Positions 53,154 to 61,926 of a stretch of 64,000 nt of DNA are shown in pieces (within the stretch, counting starts at the first letter, position 1; each line of letters begins with the position of its first letter). The position numbers were made by a program, and so were the translations under genes. Source of the DNA: CAIKZJ01 sp041675325 (GTDB lineage: Bacteria > Bacteroidota > Ignavibacteria > Tepidaquicellales > Tepidaquicellaceae); the NCBI GenBank assembly GCA_041675325.1, contig JBAYUG010000006.1, positions 4,650 through 68,649 on the forward strand, in the 5' to 3' direction. A model generated the notes under the pieces. It had not been told where the DNA came from. It did no database searches and worked only from the letters and a program-made list of their open reading frames with translations.

Positions 53154-53801
53154 TTATTCTTTGACCTTATCCGGTGCGTCATCTTTCTGCATAGGAGTTG
53201 GAGGCTGTTTTGGTTTTTCGTCTTCAAGGAAATTTTTGTTGTATATATTCATTACAATCTTAAAAGGCTGCTTTATGAAAGACAATACGCAGTCTTTGTA
53301 AATGGGTAACAGCTTTTTGATTTTCTCGATTTCGGAATCATCAAAATTTGAAAGTACGAAATCAACGAATTCTTCCTTCTTCATAACTTCCCCTTTGCCA
53401 ATACCGGCACGCATTCTTGGGAATTCGATAGTATTAAGATGATAGATTATACTTGCGATGCCGTTGTGTCCGCCGTCGCTTCCGTTTTCTCTGATGCGGA
53501 TAGTGCCAAGCTCTAACTGGAAATCGTCGTAAATTATGAGTATGTCCTGAAGATTAATTTCGGGATGGAGTTCAAGGAATTCAGCGACAGCAATACCGCT
53601 GTTATTCATGTATGTAGAGGGCTTAAGAAGAATTATATCGTCGCCTTTATATTTTGCTTGAGCAAAATAGTACTCGCCTTTGCCAGCTTTAAAGCCTGCG
53701 TTAAGATTTTCCGCTATATAATCAATGATTATAAATCCCGCGTTGTGCCGCGTTAATTCATATTTAGAGCCAGGATTTCCTAAACCGATTATCAGTTTCA
53801 T
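53154..53801 (-). CDS. pth: Peptidyl-tRNA hydrolase
   Basis: 215 residues. Releases tRNA from drop-off peptidyl-tRNA. The GLGNPGSKYELTRHNAGF start (6-23) holds the catalytic His20 and the substrate-binding Asn, and YMNNSG and DDFQLELG segments are conserved. The C-terminal tail after 190 is Lys/Pro-rich and longer than usual. It follows rplY by 72 bp with a hairpin between, the common bacterial rplY-pth arrangement. Confidence 0.95.
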   Translation of the reverse strand: MKLIIGLGNPGSKYELTRHNAGFIIIDYIAENLNAGFKAGKGEYYFAQAKYKGDDIILLKPSTYMNNSGIAVAEFLELHPEINLQDILIIYDDFQLELGTIRIRENGSDGGHNGIASIIYHLNTIEFPRMRAGIGKGEVMKKEEFVDFVLSNFDDSEIEKIKKLLPIYKDCVLSFIKQPFKIVMNIYNKNFLEDEKPKQPPTPMQKDDAPDKVKE

Positions 53802-53820
53802 ACAATTTTAAAAATTAAAA

Positions 53821-53851
53821 AACCCTTTAACCTGTGTTTAGTTAAAGGGTT
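53821..53851 (-). terminator. Hairpin between rplY and pth
   Basis: AACCCTTTAAC / GTTAAAGGGTT, 11-bp stem with a 9-nt loop; on the minus strand a T-rich run follows. It is likely a terminator or attenuator after rplY. Confidence 0.8.
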
Positions 53852-53873
53852 AGTTAAAACTATAATGATTAAA

Positions 53874-54518
53874 TTAATCTGCTGATTCTTCTTTCTTTCC
53901 TTTAGTAATAACTTCAGGCTCTGCTGTACCTTCTTCTGCCGGAGCTGCTTCTTCAGTTGCTTCAACTGCTGTTGGCTGAACTACAGAAACGACTGTAGCA
54001 TTAGCTTCGTTTAATATTTCAACATTTTCAATCTTAATATCGCTGACTTTTATCGCATCACCGATTGCAAGAGCGCTGATATCTATTTCTATGTTCGAAG
54101 GAATATTCTGAGGCAGACACTTCACTTCGACTTTATGTAAAATGTGCTGTAATATACCGCCGTCTTTAACCCCAGGTGCATTACCCATTAATGCAATCGG
54201 GATTTCAAGGTTAATCATCTCGCCGGCTTTAAGTCCAAGCAGGTCAAAATGAATTAAACGGCTAGTGATCGGGTCAAACTGAACACCTTTTAAAATACAG
54301 CTGAATGGTGTTGCTTCACCTTCAACTTCGAGATTAATAACGTGAGATTCATCCGTGAAAACGACAGGTCTTAATGATAATTCAGTTGCTTTTATCGCAA
54401 TATTCTCACCACCATTAATATAATATATACCCGGAACATATCCAGCAGTTCTCATTTGTCTGGAAGTTGATCTTTTAAATCCGCTTCTTTTTTCAGCTTT
54501 TAATATAAGTTCTGACAT
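53874..54518 (-). CDS. rplY: 50S ribosomal protein L25, Ctc type
   Basis: 214 residues. The N-terminal L25 domain (about 5-90) binds 5S rRNA; the C-terminal TL5/Ctc domain (about 95-185) is followed by a Glu/Ala-rich acidic tail. FKRSTSRQMRTAGYVPGIYY is the family start and DPITSRLIHFDLLGL the domain junction. Long Ctc-type L25 is typical outside gamma-proteobacteria. Confidence 0.94.
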   Translation of the reverse strand: MSELILKAEKRSGFKRSTSRQMRTAGYVPGIYYINGGENIAIKATELSLRPVVFTDESHVINLEVEGEATPFSCILKGVQFDPITSRLIHFDLLGLKAGEMINLEIPIALMGNAPGVKDGGILQHILHKVEVKCLPQNIPSNIEIDISALAIGDAIKVSDIKIENVEILNEANATVVSVVQPTAVEATEEAAPAEEGTAEPEVITKGKKEESAD

Positions 54519-54687
54519 AACAAAAATATCTATAAAATTTTGACAAACATAAATATATCATTTTTAATATTAATTATCAATTGAGAAATCCCACTTTTCT
54601 AAATAATCTCAGCTTGAAATCACATATAAAATCTAAGAAATGTTTCCTTTTAAGCAAAATAATCTGATTATTCTTCAAAAAGCGACA

Positions 54688-55662
54688 TTATTTTCTCAGA
54701 ACATCTTTATTGACAAGCCCTTCAGGAATCCTGCCTTCAAAAAAATCAATAATGTTTTGTGCTGCTTTTACGGACATGAGTTTGCGCGTCTGCATTGAGG
54801 CGCTCGCTATATGCGGAGTCATTATTATGTTATCAAGTTTCTCAAGACCCTCGGCAAAAGAAGGTTCATTTTCATAAACATCAATTGCCGCACCTGCAAT
54901 GCTTTTCTCCTCCAGGCATTTATACAGTGCTTTTCCGTCAACGACGGGACCGCGGGACGTATTGATAAGGTATGCCGACTTTTTCATTTTCTTTATTTCG
55001 GTTGCGCCAATAAGATGGTGGGTATCTTTCGTAAGAGGCACATTTACGGATATGAAATCCGATTCGGCAAATAGTGTATCCAAATCCGTTCTTATAGTTT
55101 TAAATCCTATTTCAGAAGGGGCAACAAAATTATCATGATAAAGAATTTCCATACTGAATCCGTAGTATCCGCGTCTGGCGACCTCCTTTCCAATGCTTCC
55201 CATTCCTATTATACCAAGTTTTGCCTCAAACACATCAAATCCAAGAAAATCCATCGGTCCCCAACCAATGAATTTTCCGCTTCTCATAAACTTATCAGCT
55301 TCAACAATCCTCCTTGCCGATGAGAGAATCAAAGCAAAAACAAAATCTGCGGTTGTTTCATCAAGGGTTCTTGGAGTGTTTGTAACATAAATTTTGTGTA
55401 ACGTTGCTGCATTAATATCAATATTGTTATAACCGACTGCATAATTAGAAATTATTTTAAGTCTTGTAGCACACTCGATTACTTCCGAATCTACATTATC
55501 CGAAAGCAGTGAAAGTAAAACATCTTTATCCTTAAGTTTAGATATTAAATCTTTCTTGTCAAGAATTCCTACAGCACTATTAAGTTCGACGTCGAATTTT
55601 GTCTCGAGCATTTTTATACCTTTATCGGGAATAGGGTGTGTTATTAAGACTTTAGGTTTCAT
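54688..55662 (-). CDS. D-2-hydroxyacid dehydrogenase (glyoxylate/hydroxypyruvate reductase-like)
   Basis: 324 residues. The Rossmann motif is LGIIGMGSIGKEVARR (about 148-163). The catalytic triad segments are NTSRGPVVDG (Arg), DVYENEP (Glu) and MTPHIASAS (His). It reduces a 2-keto acid such as glyoxylate or hydroxypyruvate with NAD(P)H. The 5' end overlaps the glycerate kinase gene by 11 bp, which makes a hydroxypyruvate/glycerate function the best guess, although D-lactate dehydrogenase activity cannot be excluded. Confidence 0.9.
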   Translation of the reverse strand: MKPKVLITHPIPDKGIKMLETKFDVELNSAVGILDKKDLISKLKDKDVLLSLLSDNVDSEVIECATRLKIISNYAVGYNNIDINAATLHKIYVTNTPRTLDETTADFVFALILSSARRIVEADKFMRSGKFIGWGPMDFLGFDVFEAKLGIIGMGSIGKEVARRGYYGFSMEILYHDNFVAPSEIGFKTIRTDLDTLFAESDFISVNVPLTKDTHHLIGATEIKKMKKSAYLINTSRGPVVDGKALYKCLEEKSIAGAAIDVYENEPSFAEGLEKLDNIIMTPHIASASMQTRKLMSVKAAQNIIDFFEGRIPEGLVNKDVLRK

Positions 55663-56815
55663 TCAATATAATTATTCTATTTTTGATAATTGATAACTTT
55701 GAAATCTCTTCTGCAGCAAGAGTCGAGACCTTAGTAATATTTAAAACCGTATTCTTCTTAATAACATTCATATCAATCTTAACATCCCCATAGCTGGCAT
55801 AAACGACATCTATTCCGTGATTAAATATTTCGTCAGTATTTTTCCCTATCTTTCCGCATATCGCAATAACCGGCTTGTTGTATTTTTTCGCAAGCTTTGC
55901 AATACCAACGGGTGCCTTGCCAAAAACACTCTGATTGTCAAGAGAACCCTCACCAACTATAACAACATCACAGTTTTGGATTTTCTGTTCCAGGTTTAGA
56001 ATTTTGATGATACCTTCAATACCGGGAATAATTTCAGCATCAAAAAAGACTTTCAGGACTGATGCAGTTCCTCCCGCGGCTCCTGCTCCAGGAAAATCGG
56101 GTTCTTTTCCTGTCTTTTCCCTTAAGACTTCGGCAAACCGCTTTATAGAAGCATCAAGTTTTTTTGCCATGTCATGATCTGCACCTTTCTGAAAAGAATA
56201 AACAAAGCTTGCTCCATCCGGACCCGTAAGATAATTTTTCACATCGCACAGGACTGTAAATACAGCACCTGATATATTTTTCTTTAATTGCGAATCATCA
56301 AAAGTACAAATATTGTCAAGATCTGAAGCAGACAAAAATTCCGGCAGGGATTTTTCGTCTTTATCAAAAAACTTCATGCCAAGTGCAGAAAGCATTCCGA
56401 TTCCAGCATCATTAGTAGCAGAACCACCAAGTCCAATATATATGTTTTTATAACCACTTCTGCAAGCATCCATAATCATCTGTCCGAATCCGTATGTATT
56501 AGCAATTAATGGATTAAGTTCATTCTCTTTCAAGAGCGTTATTCCTGAGGGCTGGGCAATTTCGATAAAAGCATCATTTCCCTTAAAACCAAAGTAAGCT
56601 TCAATATCCCTCAAAAGAGGATCTTTTACTGTAATTACCTTTTTTTGGGCTGATGCAGAATAAATAAATGCATCAACTGTGCCTTCCCCTCCGTCTGCAA
56701 CCGGAAGCAAAACTACGGAATGATTCCTTTCAATGAATGGTTTAGAAATGAGTTCCGCTGCCTGCAATGAGGTCAATGTCCCTTTAAAAGAATCAGGTGC
56801 TATAAGGATTTTCAT
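55652..56815 (-). CDS. Glycerate 2-kinase (GlxK/GarK family)
   Basis: 387 residues. The family start MKILIAPDSFKGTLTSLQAAELI, VADGGEGTVDAF (about 40-51), IGLGGSATNDAGIGML (about 123-138) and the long PGAGAAGGTASVLKVF block (about 228-243) are all present. It phosphorylates D-glycerate to 2-phosphoglycerate. Upstream of and overlapping the hydroxyacid dehydrogenase gene, so the pair can move glyoxylate or hydroxypyruvate carbon into glycolysis. Confidence 0.93.
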   Translation of the reverse strand: MKILIAPDSFKGTLTSLQAAELISKPFIERNHSVVLLPVADGGEGTVDAFIYSASAQKKVITVKDPLLRDIEAYFGFKGNDAFIEIAQPSGITLLKENELNPLIANTYGFGQMIMDACRSGYKNIYIGLGGSATNDAGIGMLSALGMKFFDKDEKSLPEFLSASDLDNICTFDDSQLKKNISGAVFTVLCDVKNYLTGPDGASFVYSFQKGADHDMAKKLDASIKRFAEVLREKTGKEPDFPGAGAAGGTASVLKVFFDAEIIPGIEGIIKILNLEQKIQNCDVVIVGEGSLDNQSVFGKAPVGIAKLAKKYNKPVIAICGKIGKNTDEIFNHGIDVVYASYGDVKIDMNVIKKNTVLNITKVSTLAAEEISKLSIIKNRIIILNET

Positions 56816-57101
56816 TTGTACAATTCATTTTTATTAATATTTGTAAATTACTCAAATAAATGTTTATTATACATTCAATTTCTATAAGTGTAGTTTGCTT
56901 TCTTCTTAAGATTAAACAGAATAAAAATTTTGGGACAATACAAGACATAAATGCTATAAAGTTAATATCATTACAACGTGTTGAAAAATTAATTAACCCG
57001 GCGTTTCTTCTATTTTATTTTACTTCAATATTTCTTAACTTAAAATTAAAATATTCAAAAATAATTAAAACTATTTCTTGGATAATATTACAAAATGACA
57101 A

Positions 57102-57806
57102 GTGAATGACATACAGGAAAATATTGCTATTGTAACAGGTGCAAGCAGAGGAATAGGTTATGCTATTGCTGTCGAACTGGCACGTCAGGGGTATTCATTA
57201 GGATTGATGGCACTAACGGAAGAAGGTATTAAAAAGGCGGCACAGGAAATAATGAATCTATTCCCCGAAGTGAAAGTTGTTTCAGATTCGTTCGACGTCG
57301 CTGACGGAGCGAGTACAGAGGAATTTGTCCGCAGGGTGAATACCGAACTCGGAGACGTATCAGTGCTGGTTAACAATGCCGGAGACTATCCTACGGGAAC
57401 ATCCACCATGCCGATAGAAGAGCTACAACGTCTGATGGATGTGAATTTTCTTGCTGCTACAAGGTTCGTACAGAGTGTACTGCCTTCAATGAAAAGGAAT
57501 GGCAGTGGATACATATTTAACATTGCTTCGATATGCGGTGTAGAAACTTTTGCAGATGTAGGCGGTTACTGCGCATCAAAATTTGCTTTAGTGGGATACA
57601 GTTCGTCGCTTGCCCAGGAACTCTCACCGTTTGGAATAAAAGTTACTGCACTGTGCCCGAGCTGGGTGAACACACGGAAAGCAAGCAGAGCTCCTTTAAA
57701 ACCGGAAGAAATGATTCAAACAGACGATATCGCTTTATCAATAAGATATTTACTCAGTTTAGGTCCGACAGCAACAATACACGAAATAGTAATTCATAAT
57801 ATTTAA
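57102..57806 (+). CDS. Short-chain dehydrogenase/reductase
   Basis: 234 residues from GTG 57102. TGASRGIG (12-19), NNAG (91-94), catalytic Ser143, Tyr156 and Lys160 (YCASK) are in place. 24 bp upstream of the phenylalanine hydroxylase gene. It could reduce a pterin (sepiapterin or dihydropteridine type) for that enzyme, but many SDRs look like this (FabG-like, 3-ketoacyl reductases) and the substrate is inferred from position alone. Confidence 0.9.
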   Translation: MNDIQENIAIVTGASRGIGYAIAVELARQGYSLGLMALTEEGIKKAAQEIMNLFPEVKVVSDSFDVADGASTEEFVRRVNTELGDVSVLVNNAGDYPTGTSTMPIEELQRLMDVNFLAATRFVQSVLPSMKRNGSGYIFNIASICGVETFADVGGYCASKFALVGYSSSLAQELSPFGIKVTALCPSWVNTRKASRAPLKPEEMIQTDDIALSIRYLLSLGPTATIHEIVIHNI

Positions 57807-57830
57807 TTAAACAATAGCAGGGGTAATCAA

Positions 57831-58727
57831 ATGGAAGGTTTAACAACAACAAAGTCGCCATACATTGAGCAAGCACAGAAAGACGGGCAGAGGTTTATTA
57901 ATCAGCCATACGAGCTTTACTCTGAGGAAAACCACAATGCATGGAAGAACCTTTTTGCACGCATTCAAGACCGCTGGGAAAGATACGCAAATCCAAAATT
58001 CCTGGAAGGTGTAGGAAAGTTAAACCTTGACCCGAACCGTGTTCCGAAAATTGAAGAGATAAACACATTTCTAAAACCACTGACAGGATTTTCTGCCAAG
58101 CCCGTAAGCGGATACATACCTGCCTTTATATTTTTTGATTGCTTAAGAAACAGGGATTTTCCGACTACGATTACTGTTCGTGATATTTCAAAACTTGATT
58201 ACCTGCCGGAACCTGACATGTTTCATGATGTCGCGGGACATGTCCCGATGCACACAGACAAAGCATTTGCCGATACATTAGTTAGATTTGGTGAATGCGC
58301 ACTATCAGCAGCAATGGTGATACAGGATTTAAAAGATAAGGAACTTCAAGTACAAAGAGCAAAGTCTGTAATAAAAGCAATGGCACGATTTTTCTGGTTT
58401 ACTGTTGAATTTGGATTAATACGTTCAGGTAAAGACATACGAGTTTATGGAAGCGGGCTTTTAAGTTCGTATGGAGAAATATCACACTCTATAGAATCAC
58501 CTGAGGTTCAGAGATATCCTATACAGCTTGAATGGGCTGTGAACCAGTATTTTGAAATAGACCACTACCAGCCGCTGCTTTTTATCGTTGATTCATTTGA
58601 CCATTTGTTCTCGCTTGTTGATGAGCTTGAAAAATGGGTAAAAAACGGAAAGGTAAATAATGTTTCACCGGGAGAGCCGTTTGTCAGTGATCCTGATGTT
58701 GAGAGTTTTTTGACGGCTAAGTTGTAG
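57831..58727 (+). CDS. phhA: Phenylalanine 4-hydroxylase
   Basis: 298 residues, one aromatic amino acid hydroxylase domain. Uses O2, Fe(II) and a tetrahydropterin to make tyrosine from phenylalanine. The iron ligands are His132 and His137 (FHDVAGH) and Glu193 (TVEFG); LDYLPEPDMFHDVAGHVP is the family signature. There is no N-terminal regulatory ACT domain, as in other bacterial forms. It shows aerobic capacity. The upstream SDR, 24 bp away, may help regenerate the pterin. Pterin carbinolamine dehydratase (phhB) is not in this window. Confidence 0.95.
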   Translation: MEGLTTTKSPYIEQAQKDGQRFINQPYELYSEENHNAWKNLFARIQDRWERYANPKFLEGVGKLNLDPNRVPKIEEINTFLKPLTGFSAKPVSGYIPAFIFFDCLRNRDFPTTITVRDISKLDYLPEPDMFHDVAGHVPMHTDKAFADTLVRFGECALSAAMVIQDLKDKELQVQRAKSVIKAMARFFWFTVEFGLIRSGKDIRVYGSGLLSSYGEISHSIESPEVQRYPIQLEWAVNQYFEIDHYQPLLFIVDSFDHLFSLVDELEKWVKNGKVNNVSPGEPFVSDPDVESFLTAKL

Positions 58728-58817
58728 TACAAATGAAAATCCGTTTGTAAGATTCACGACGCTACAAGAACTGCAAACAAAGAAAAGGCTTTACTACTGA
58801 AATCAAACATAGAAAAG

Positions 58818-59037
58818 ATTTTACCACAGAGTACACAGAACGCACAGAAGAAAAATTTATTTATTGCTAAGAACAAGAGCTTTAAAAGACATTCACAGAG
58901 AACACAGAGATAAAACGGAGATCACAGAGGAAATATTTATTTATTGCTAAGAGCAGTGCTTTAAAAGATTTTACCACAAAGAACAAGAATGACGTAGGAA
59001 AAAATTATTTAATGCTAAGAGCAAGAGAGTAGTCACA
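58818..59037. repeat. Composite intergenic repeat, CACAGAG type, three core copies
   Basis: Degenerate CACAGAGNN units alternate with the core TTTATTGCTAAGAACAAGAGC. Cores lie at about 58858, 58938 and 59008 (70-80 bp apart), with ACCACAGAG / CACAGAACG runs between. The gap 58728-59140 (413 bp) otherwise holds no gene. It lies between phhA and a glycosyltransferase on the same strand. Confidence 0.85.
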
Positions 59038-59140
59038 AATGCAGTGAATTTACATTGAATGATTGAACTTTTACAGGGTCTCTCTACAATTTACAATGTT
59101 TGTACATAGTTATTAAAAACTGCATGAGATATATTTGTAA

Positions 59141-59965
59141 ATGGGACATAAAATATCAGTTCTGATAACAACATACAACAGCGAAAAGAACATAAGGCGC
59201 GCGATTGAAAGTGTTAAATGGTGCGACGAGATTTTAATTGTTGATTCGTACAGTAACGACAAAACAATTGCGATTGCCGAAGAATATAATCCGAGAATAT
59301 TTTACCGAGTTTATGAGGGTTCTTCGAGACAGCTTGAGTATGGAGTATCTCTTGCAACGTATGATTATGTTTTAATCCTAGATTCCGATGAAGAGGTAAC
59401 CGAAGAGCTTAAAAATGACATAAAGAAAATCCTTAACAGTGAAAACTTCAACAAGGGCGGGTATAAAATACAGAGAAGAACATTCTTTATTAACAGATGG
59501 ATTAAATACGGCGGATGGGGAAACGACTTTCAGTATAGGCTTCTGAACAAACCTTACGTAAAATTCCTGCACAATCATGATGCGCACTGGTCAACAAAAT
59601 CAGATTTCCAGCCTGAGAGTATAAATTCTTACATCAATCATTTTACTTACGACAATATCTATGATTACATTGGAAGAATGAACATTTACAGCTCTCTTGA
59701 TGTAAAAACAAAATTTCAAAACACTCCTAACCTGATTATTAAAAAGAGAAATTTCATATTAAATCCTCTTGCTGAATTTGTAAAAATGTATTTCATTGCA
59801 AAAGGCTATAAAGACGGGGTTCAGGGATTTATACTCGCTTCGTTTTCAGCTATACATAAATTCACGGCTTACCTTAAAATGTGGGAATATCAGTATTCGA
59901 GAAATACCAATACAGAACTTCCTCCTGTTACTTATTCAGAACTGAAAAATAACAGGAAGAATTAA
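59141..59965 (+). CDS. Glycosyltransferase family 2 (WaaE/KdtX-like)
   Basis: 274 residues. Start HKISVLITTYNSEKNIRRAIESVKWCDEILIVDSYSNDKT (3-42) is typical of the WaaE/KdtX-type beta-glycosyltransferases acting on LPS core, as is DYVLILDSDEEVT with its DSD metal motif (about 75-87), QLEYG and the W-x-x-G-G-W segment. It is probably in inner-core lipopolysaccharide synthesis but the acceptor is not certain. It ends 10 bp before the convergent radical SAM gene. Confidence 0.9.
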   Translation: MGHKISVLITTYNSEKNIRRAIESVKWCDEILIVDSYSNDKTIAIAEEYNPRIFYRVYEGSSRQLEYGVSLATYDYVLILDSDEEVTEELKNDIKKILNSENFNKGGYKIQRRTFFINRWIKYGGWGNDFQYRLLNKPYVKFLHNHDAHWSTKSDFQPESINSYINHFTYDNIYDYIGRMNIYSSLDVKTKFQNTPNLIIKKRNFILNPLAEFVKMYFIAKGYKDGVQGFILASFSAIHKFTAYLKMWEYQYSRNTNTELPPVTYSELKNNRKN

Positions 59966-59975
59966 TCTGGAATAA

Positions 59976-61226
59976 TCAGTTAGATGATACAGTTTCTTTC
60001 GGTACAGTCCGCAGAAATTCACCATACTGCATTGGCTCCTCGAGTCTGCACGACCAAACAAGCTGGTCAACTCCGTTCTTATCTTTCCAAACCGTAATAT
60101 CAGGGCATCCGTCGCACATGTTCTGCTCACCATTTGCCATAACGTCAACAGGCTGAATAATCAAGACGGATTGCATATAAACTGTCTTGAATATTCTTAG
60201 AGGATTCTTTAATAGGTAACCAAGATATCTTTTAAACGCTTTTCTAACACTTTTATTCAGGGGCCACAAGGTGAAAATGGTTGTTCTGCCTTTGTTGACG
60301 CTGTAAGCAGAGCCATAAGAAAGATATGTTCCGAACAAATAATGGTAACCTGCCATTATAAGCTCCATGAATTTACTGTCAAGATAAGTGAATATTTTAT
60401 CCTTAGTACCCATTCTTTCCGTGAGAAGCCATTTATAAGAATCAGCTTTATGTGTTCCGTTTAGAAAAGCTGCGGGAAAAAATTCTGGGTCGGATTTTCT
60501 GATTTCGTTGACAACATCGGGCGCCATAATGCTTGTAACTTCTTCCTGGTCAGAATGGTAATGAACGCCATCCAAAGTGATTTTCTTTGCACCAGCATAG
60601 AAATCGTATCCCAGTCCCGGAGTGGCATACCTGAAAAGAATGAACACAATCGTGTTAACTATATCAATATTCTTCTGAGCCCATTTTACCATTTCAGGAA
60701 TGTATTGAAAAGTATCACCATAGACCGTAGCGTTGAAAGAACAGGCGATTCCGCCAGCATTGGCAAGCATCTTCGCGAAATGATAACGTAATTCATTCAA
60801 CTCCAGTTCTGTTTTACCCATCCATCCTTCTCTTTTCTGCTTGCTGTCAACATGAAAAGTAAATCCATAGATGCCTGCTTTCTTCAACTCCGCAAGAAGT
60901 TCTTTTGTGAGTGCAATACCGTTAGTATTTATAATAGGTTTAATGCCACGTGATTTAATTTCAGCGACCATTTCTACTATCTGAGGATACAGCAACGGTT
61001 CTCCTCCAGCGATTGAGATACAATCGGTCTTCCTGAGCTTTTGAATTACATCGATTTCATGCTTAACCTGCTCGAGTGTTTTGTGAGAGTTGTGCACATT
61101 TTTACGGTAGCAGCCGTAGCAGGATAGATTACATTTTGAAGTGGGTTCAAGCCATGAGATACCATTATCCGGCAAAGTCCACGGAATTCTATACAGATCA
61201 CTTGGTTGGAACAAGGGATTATTCAT
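59976..61226 (-). CDS. Radical SAM protein with C-terminal cysteine cluster, function unknown
   Basis: 416 residues. The radical SAM cluster is Cys33-x3-Cys37-x2-Cys40 in SKCNLSCYGCYRKN, and SIAGGEPLLYPQIVEM (about 71-86) is the SAM-binding GGEP segment. The middle, including the lengthy GVHYHSDQEEV region, matches no family I recognise. Near the end, MCDGCPDITVW and VWSCRLEEP offer three more Cys that could hold a second cluster. A strong ribosome binding site (TAGGAGGAAG) precedes the ATG. It neighbours a glycosyltransferase but may be unrelated to it. Confidence 0.9.
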   Translation of the reverse strand: MNNPLFQPSDLYRIPWTLPDNGISWLEPTSKCNLSCYGCYRKNVHNSHKTLEQVKHEIDVIQKLRKTDCISIAGGEPLLYPQIVEMVAEIKSRGIKPIINTNGIALTKELLAELKKAGIYGFTFHVDSKQKREGWMGKTELELNELRYHFAKMLANAGGIACSFNATVYGDTFQYIPEMVKWAQKNIDIVNTIVFILFRYATPGLGYDFYAGAKKITLDGVHYHSDQEEVTSIMAPDVVNEIRKSDPEFFPAAFLNGTHKADSYKWLLTERMGTKDKIFTYLDSKFMELIMAGYHYLFGTYLSYGSAYSVNKGRTTIFTLWPLNKSVRKAFKRYLGYLLKNPLRIFKTVYMQSVLIIQPVDVMANGEQNMCDGCPDITVWKDKNGVDQLVWSCRLEEPMQYGEFLRTVPKETVSSN

Positions 61227-61230
61227 ATAA

Positions 61231-61240
61231 CTTCCTCCTA
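61231..61240 (-). promoter_or_regulatory. Strong Shine-Dalgarno for the radical SAM gene
   Basis: TAGGAGGAAG, ending 4 bp before the ATG with its AGGAGG core about 7 bp upstream. Most genes in this window have no clear SD, so this exact consensus match stands out. Confidence 0.8.
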
Positions 61241-61429
61241 ATAATTTTCTTTATAAATAAAATTTTAATGGGATTACGAGGGGCTTCCGATTAAAATTGC
61301 TTTTATATTGCTGCAAATTTAGTCATTTAAAAATGTTTTTACAATATAAACTAAACTTGAACCTACAGAAAATAATCCGCATATGTCCAAAATAACAATG
61401 ATAATGAAAGAAAATAGAACACAGATTTT

Positions 61430-61600
61430 CGCGGAAAAAATTTTACCACAGAGAAGCACAGAGGCGGTCACGGAGATCACAGAGATAACAAAAGCGCACA
61501 CAGAAAAAGCTGATTTTATTATGATTTTCACTGATGAAAAGAAGAACGAGAACTTTTTTAGAATTTTTACAACCGAGGATACGGAGCGCAGAGATAAAAA
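61430..61600. repeat. CACAGAG-type intergenic repeat
   Basis: Degenerate 9-bp units (ACCACAGAG, AGCACAGAG, ATCACAGAG, CGCAGAG) at about 61445-61595, containing short spurious ORFs. It forms the left part of the 700-bp gap 61227-61926, in which no gene is supported. Confidence 0.8.
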
Positions 61601-61647
61601 ACTAATCTAATGTATAAAGCAAAAGAACTTTAACGCAGAGATTTAAA

Positions 61648-61692
61648 CGCAAGGGTCGCAAAGGATGCAAAGGACGCAAAGAGAGCAAAGAA
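61648..61692. repeat. Five tandem 9-bp repeats (CGCAAAGGA type)
   Basis: CGCAAGGGT, CGCAAAGGA, TGCAAAGGA, CGCAAAGAG and AGCAAAGAA head to tail. A further flavour, CACTTAGAAGG-CTAAGAA, appears at about 61809-61860. Confidence 0.85.
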
Positions 61693-61926
61693 AAGTTATA
61701 AATTGATTAACAAAAACAAAAATCACATTGTTTTTATTCTATAAAAAGATTGTTTTTATTATATCATTTTTACGGATTGCAGCACTAAGAAAAAAAGAAG
61801 ATTTTAGAGCACTTAGAAGGCTAAGAACACTTAGAAGAAAATATTTTAGGCTAAGAACGTAAGATTTAATTTCTTTATATCATTAAAAAATTGATGTTGA
61901 TAAATTATAAATTTTAAACAAGTTTC

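Noticed and set aside
56860..57105. 81-residue plus-strand ORF before the SDR gene
   Set aside because: A+T-driven Ile/Leu/Lys/Asn composition, no domain or signal. The gap more likely holds promoters.
61319..61610. Short ORFs on both strands
   Set aside because: They overlap each other and the CACAGAG repeat. The minus-strand one has two hydrophobic stretches but no other support.
61648..61692. CRISPR array
   Set aside because: Units are 9 bp, directly adjacent and degenerate, with no spacers and no cas genes in the window.
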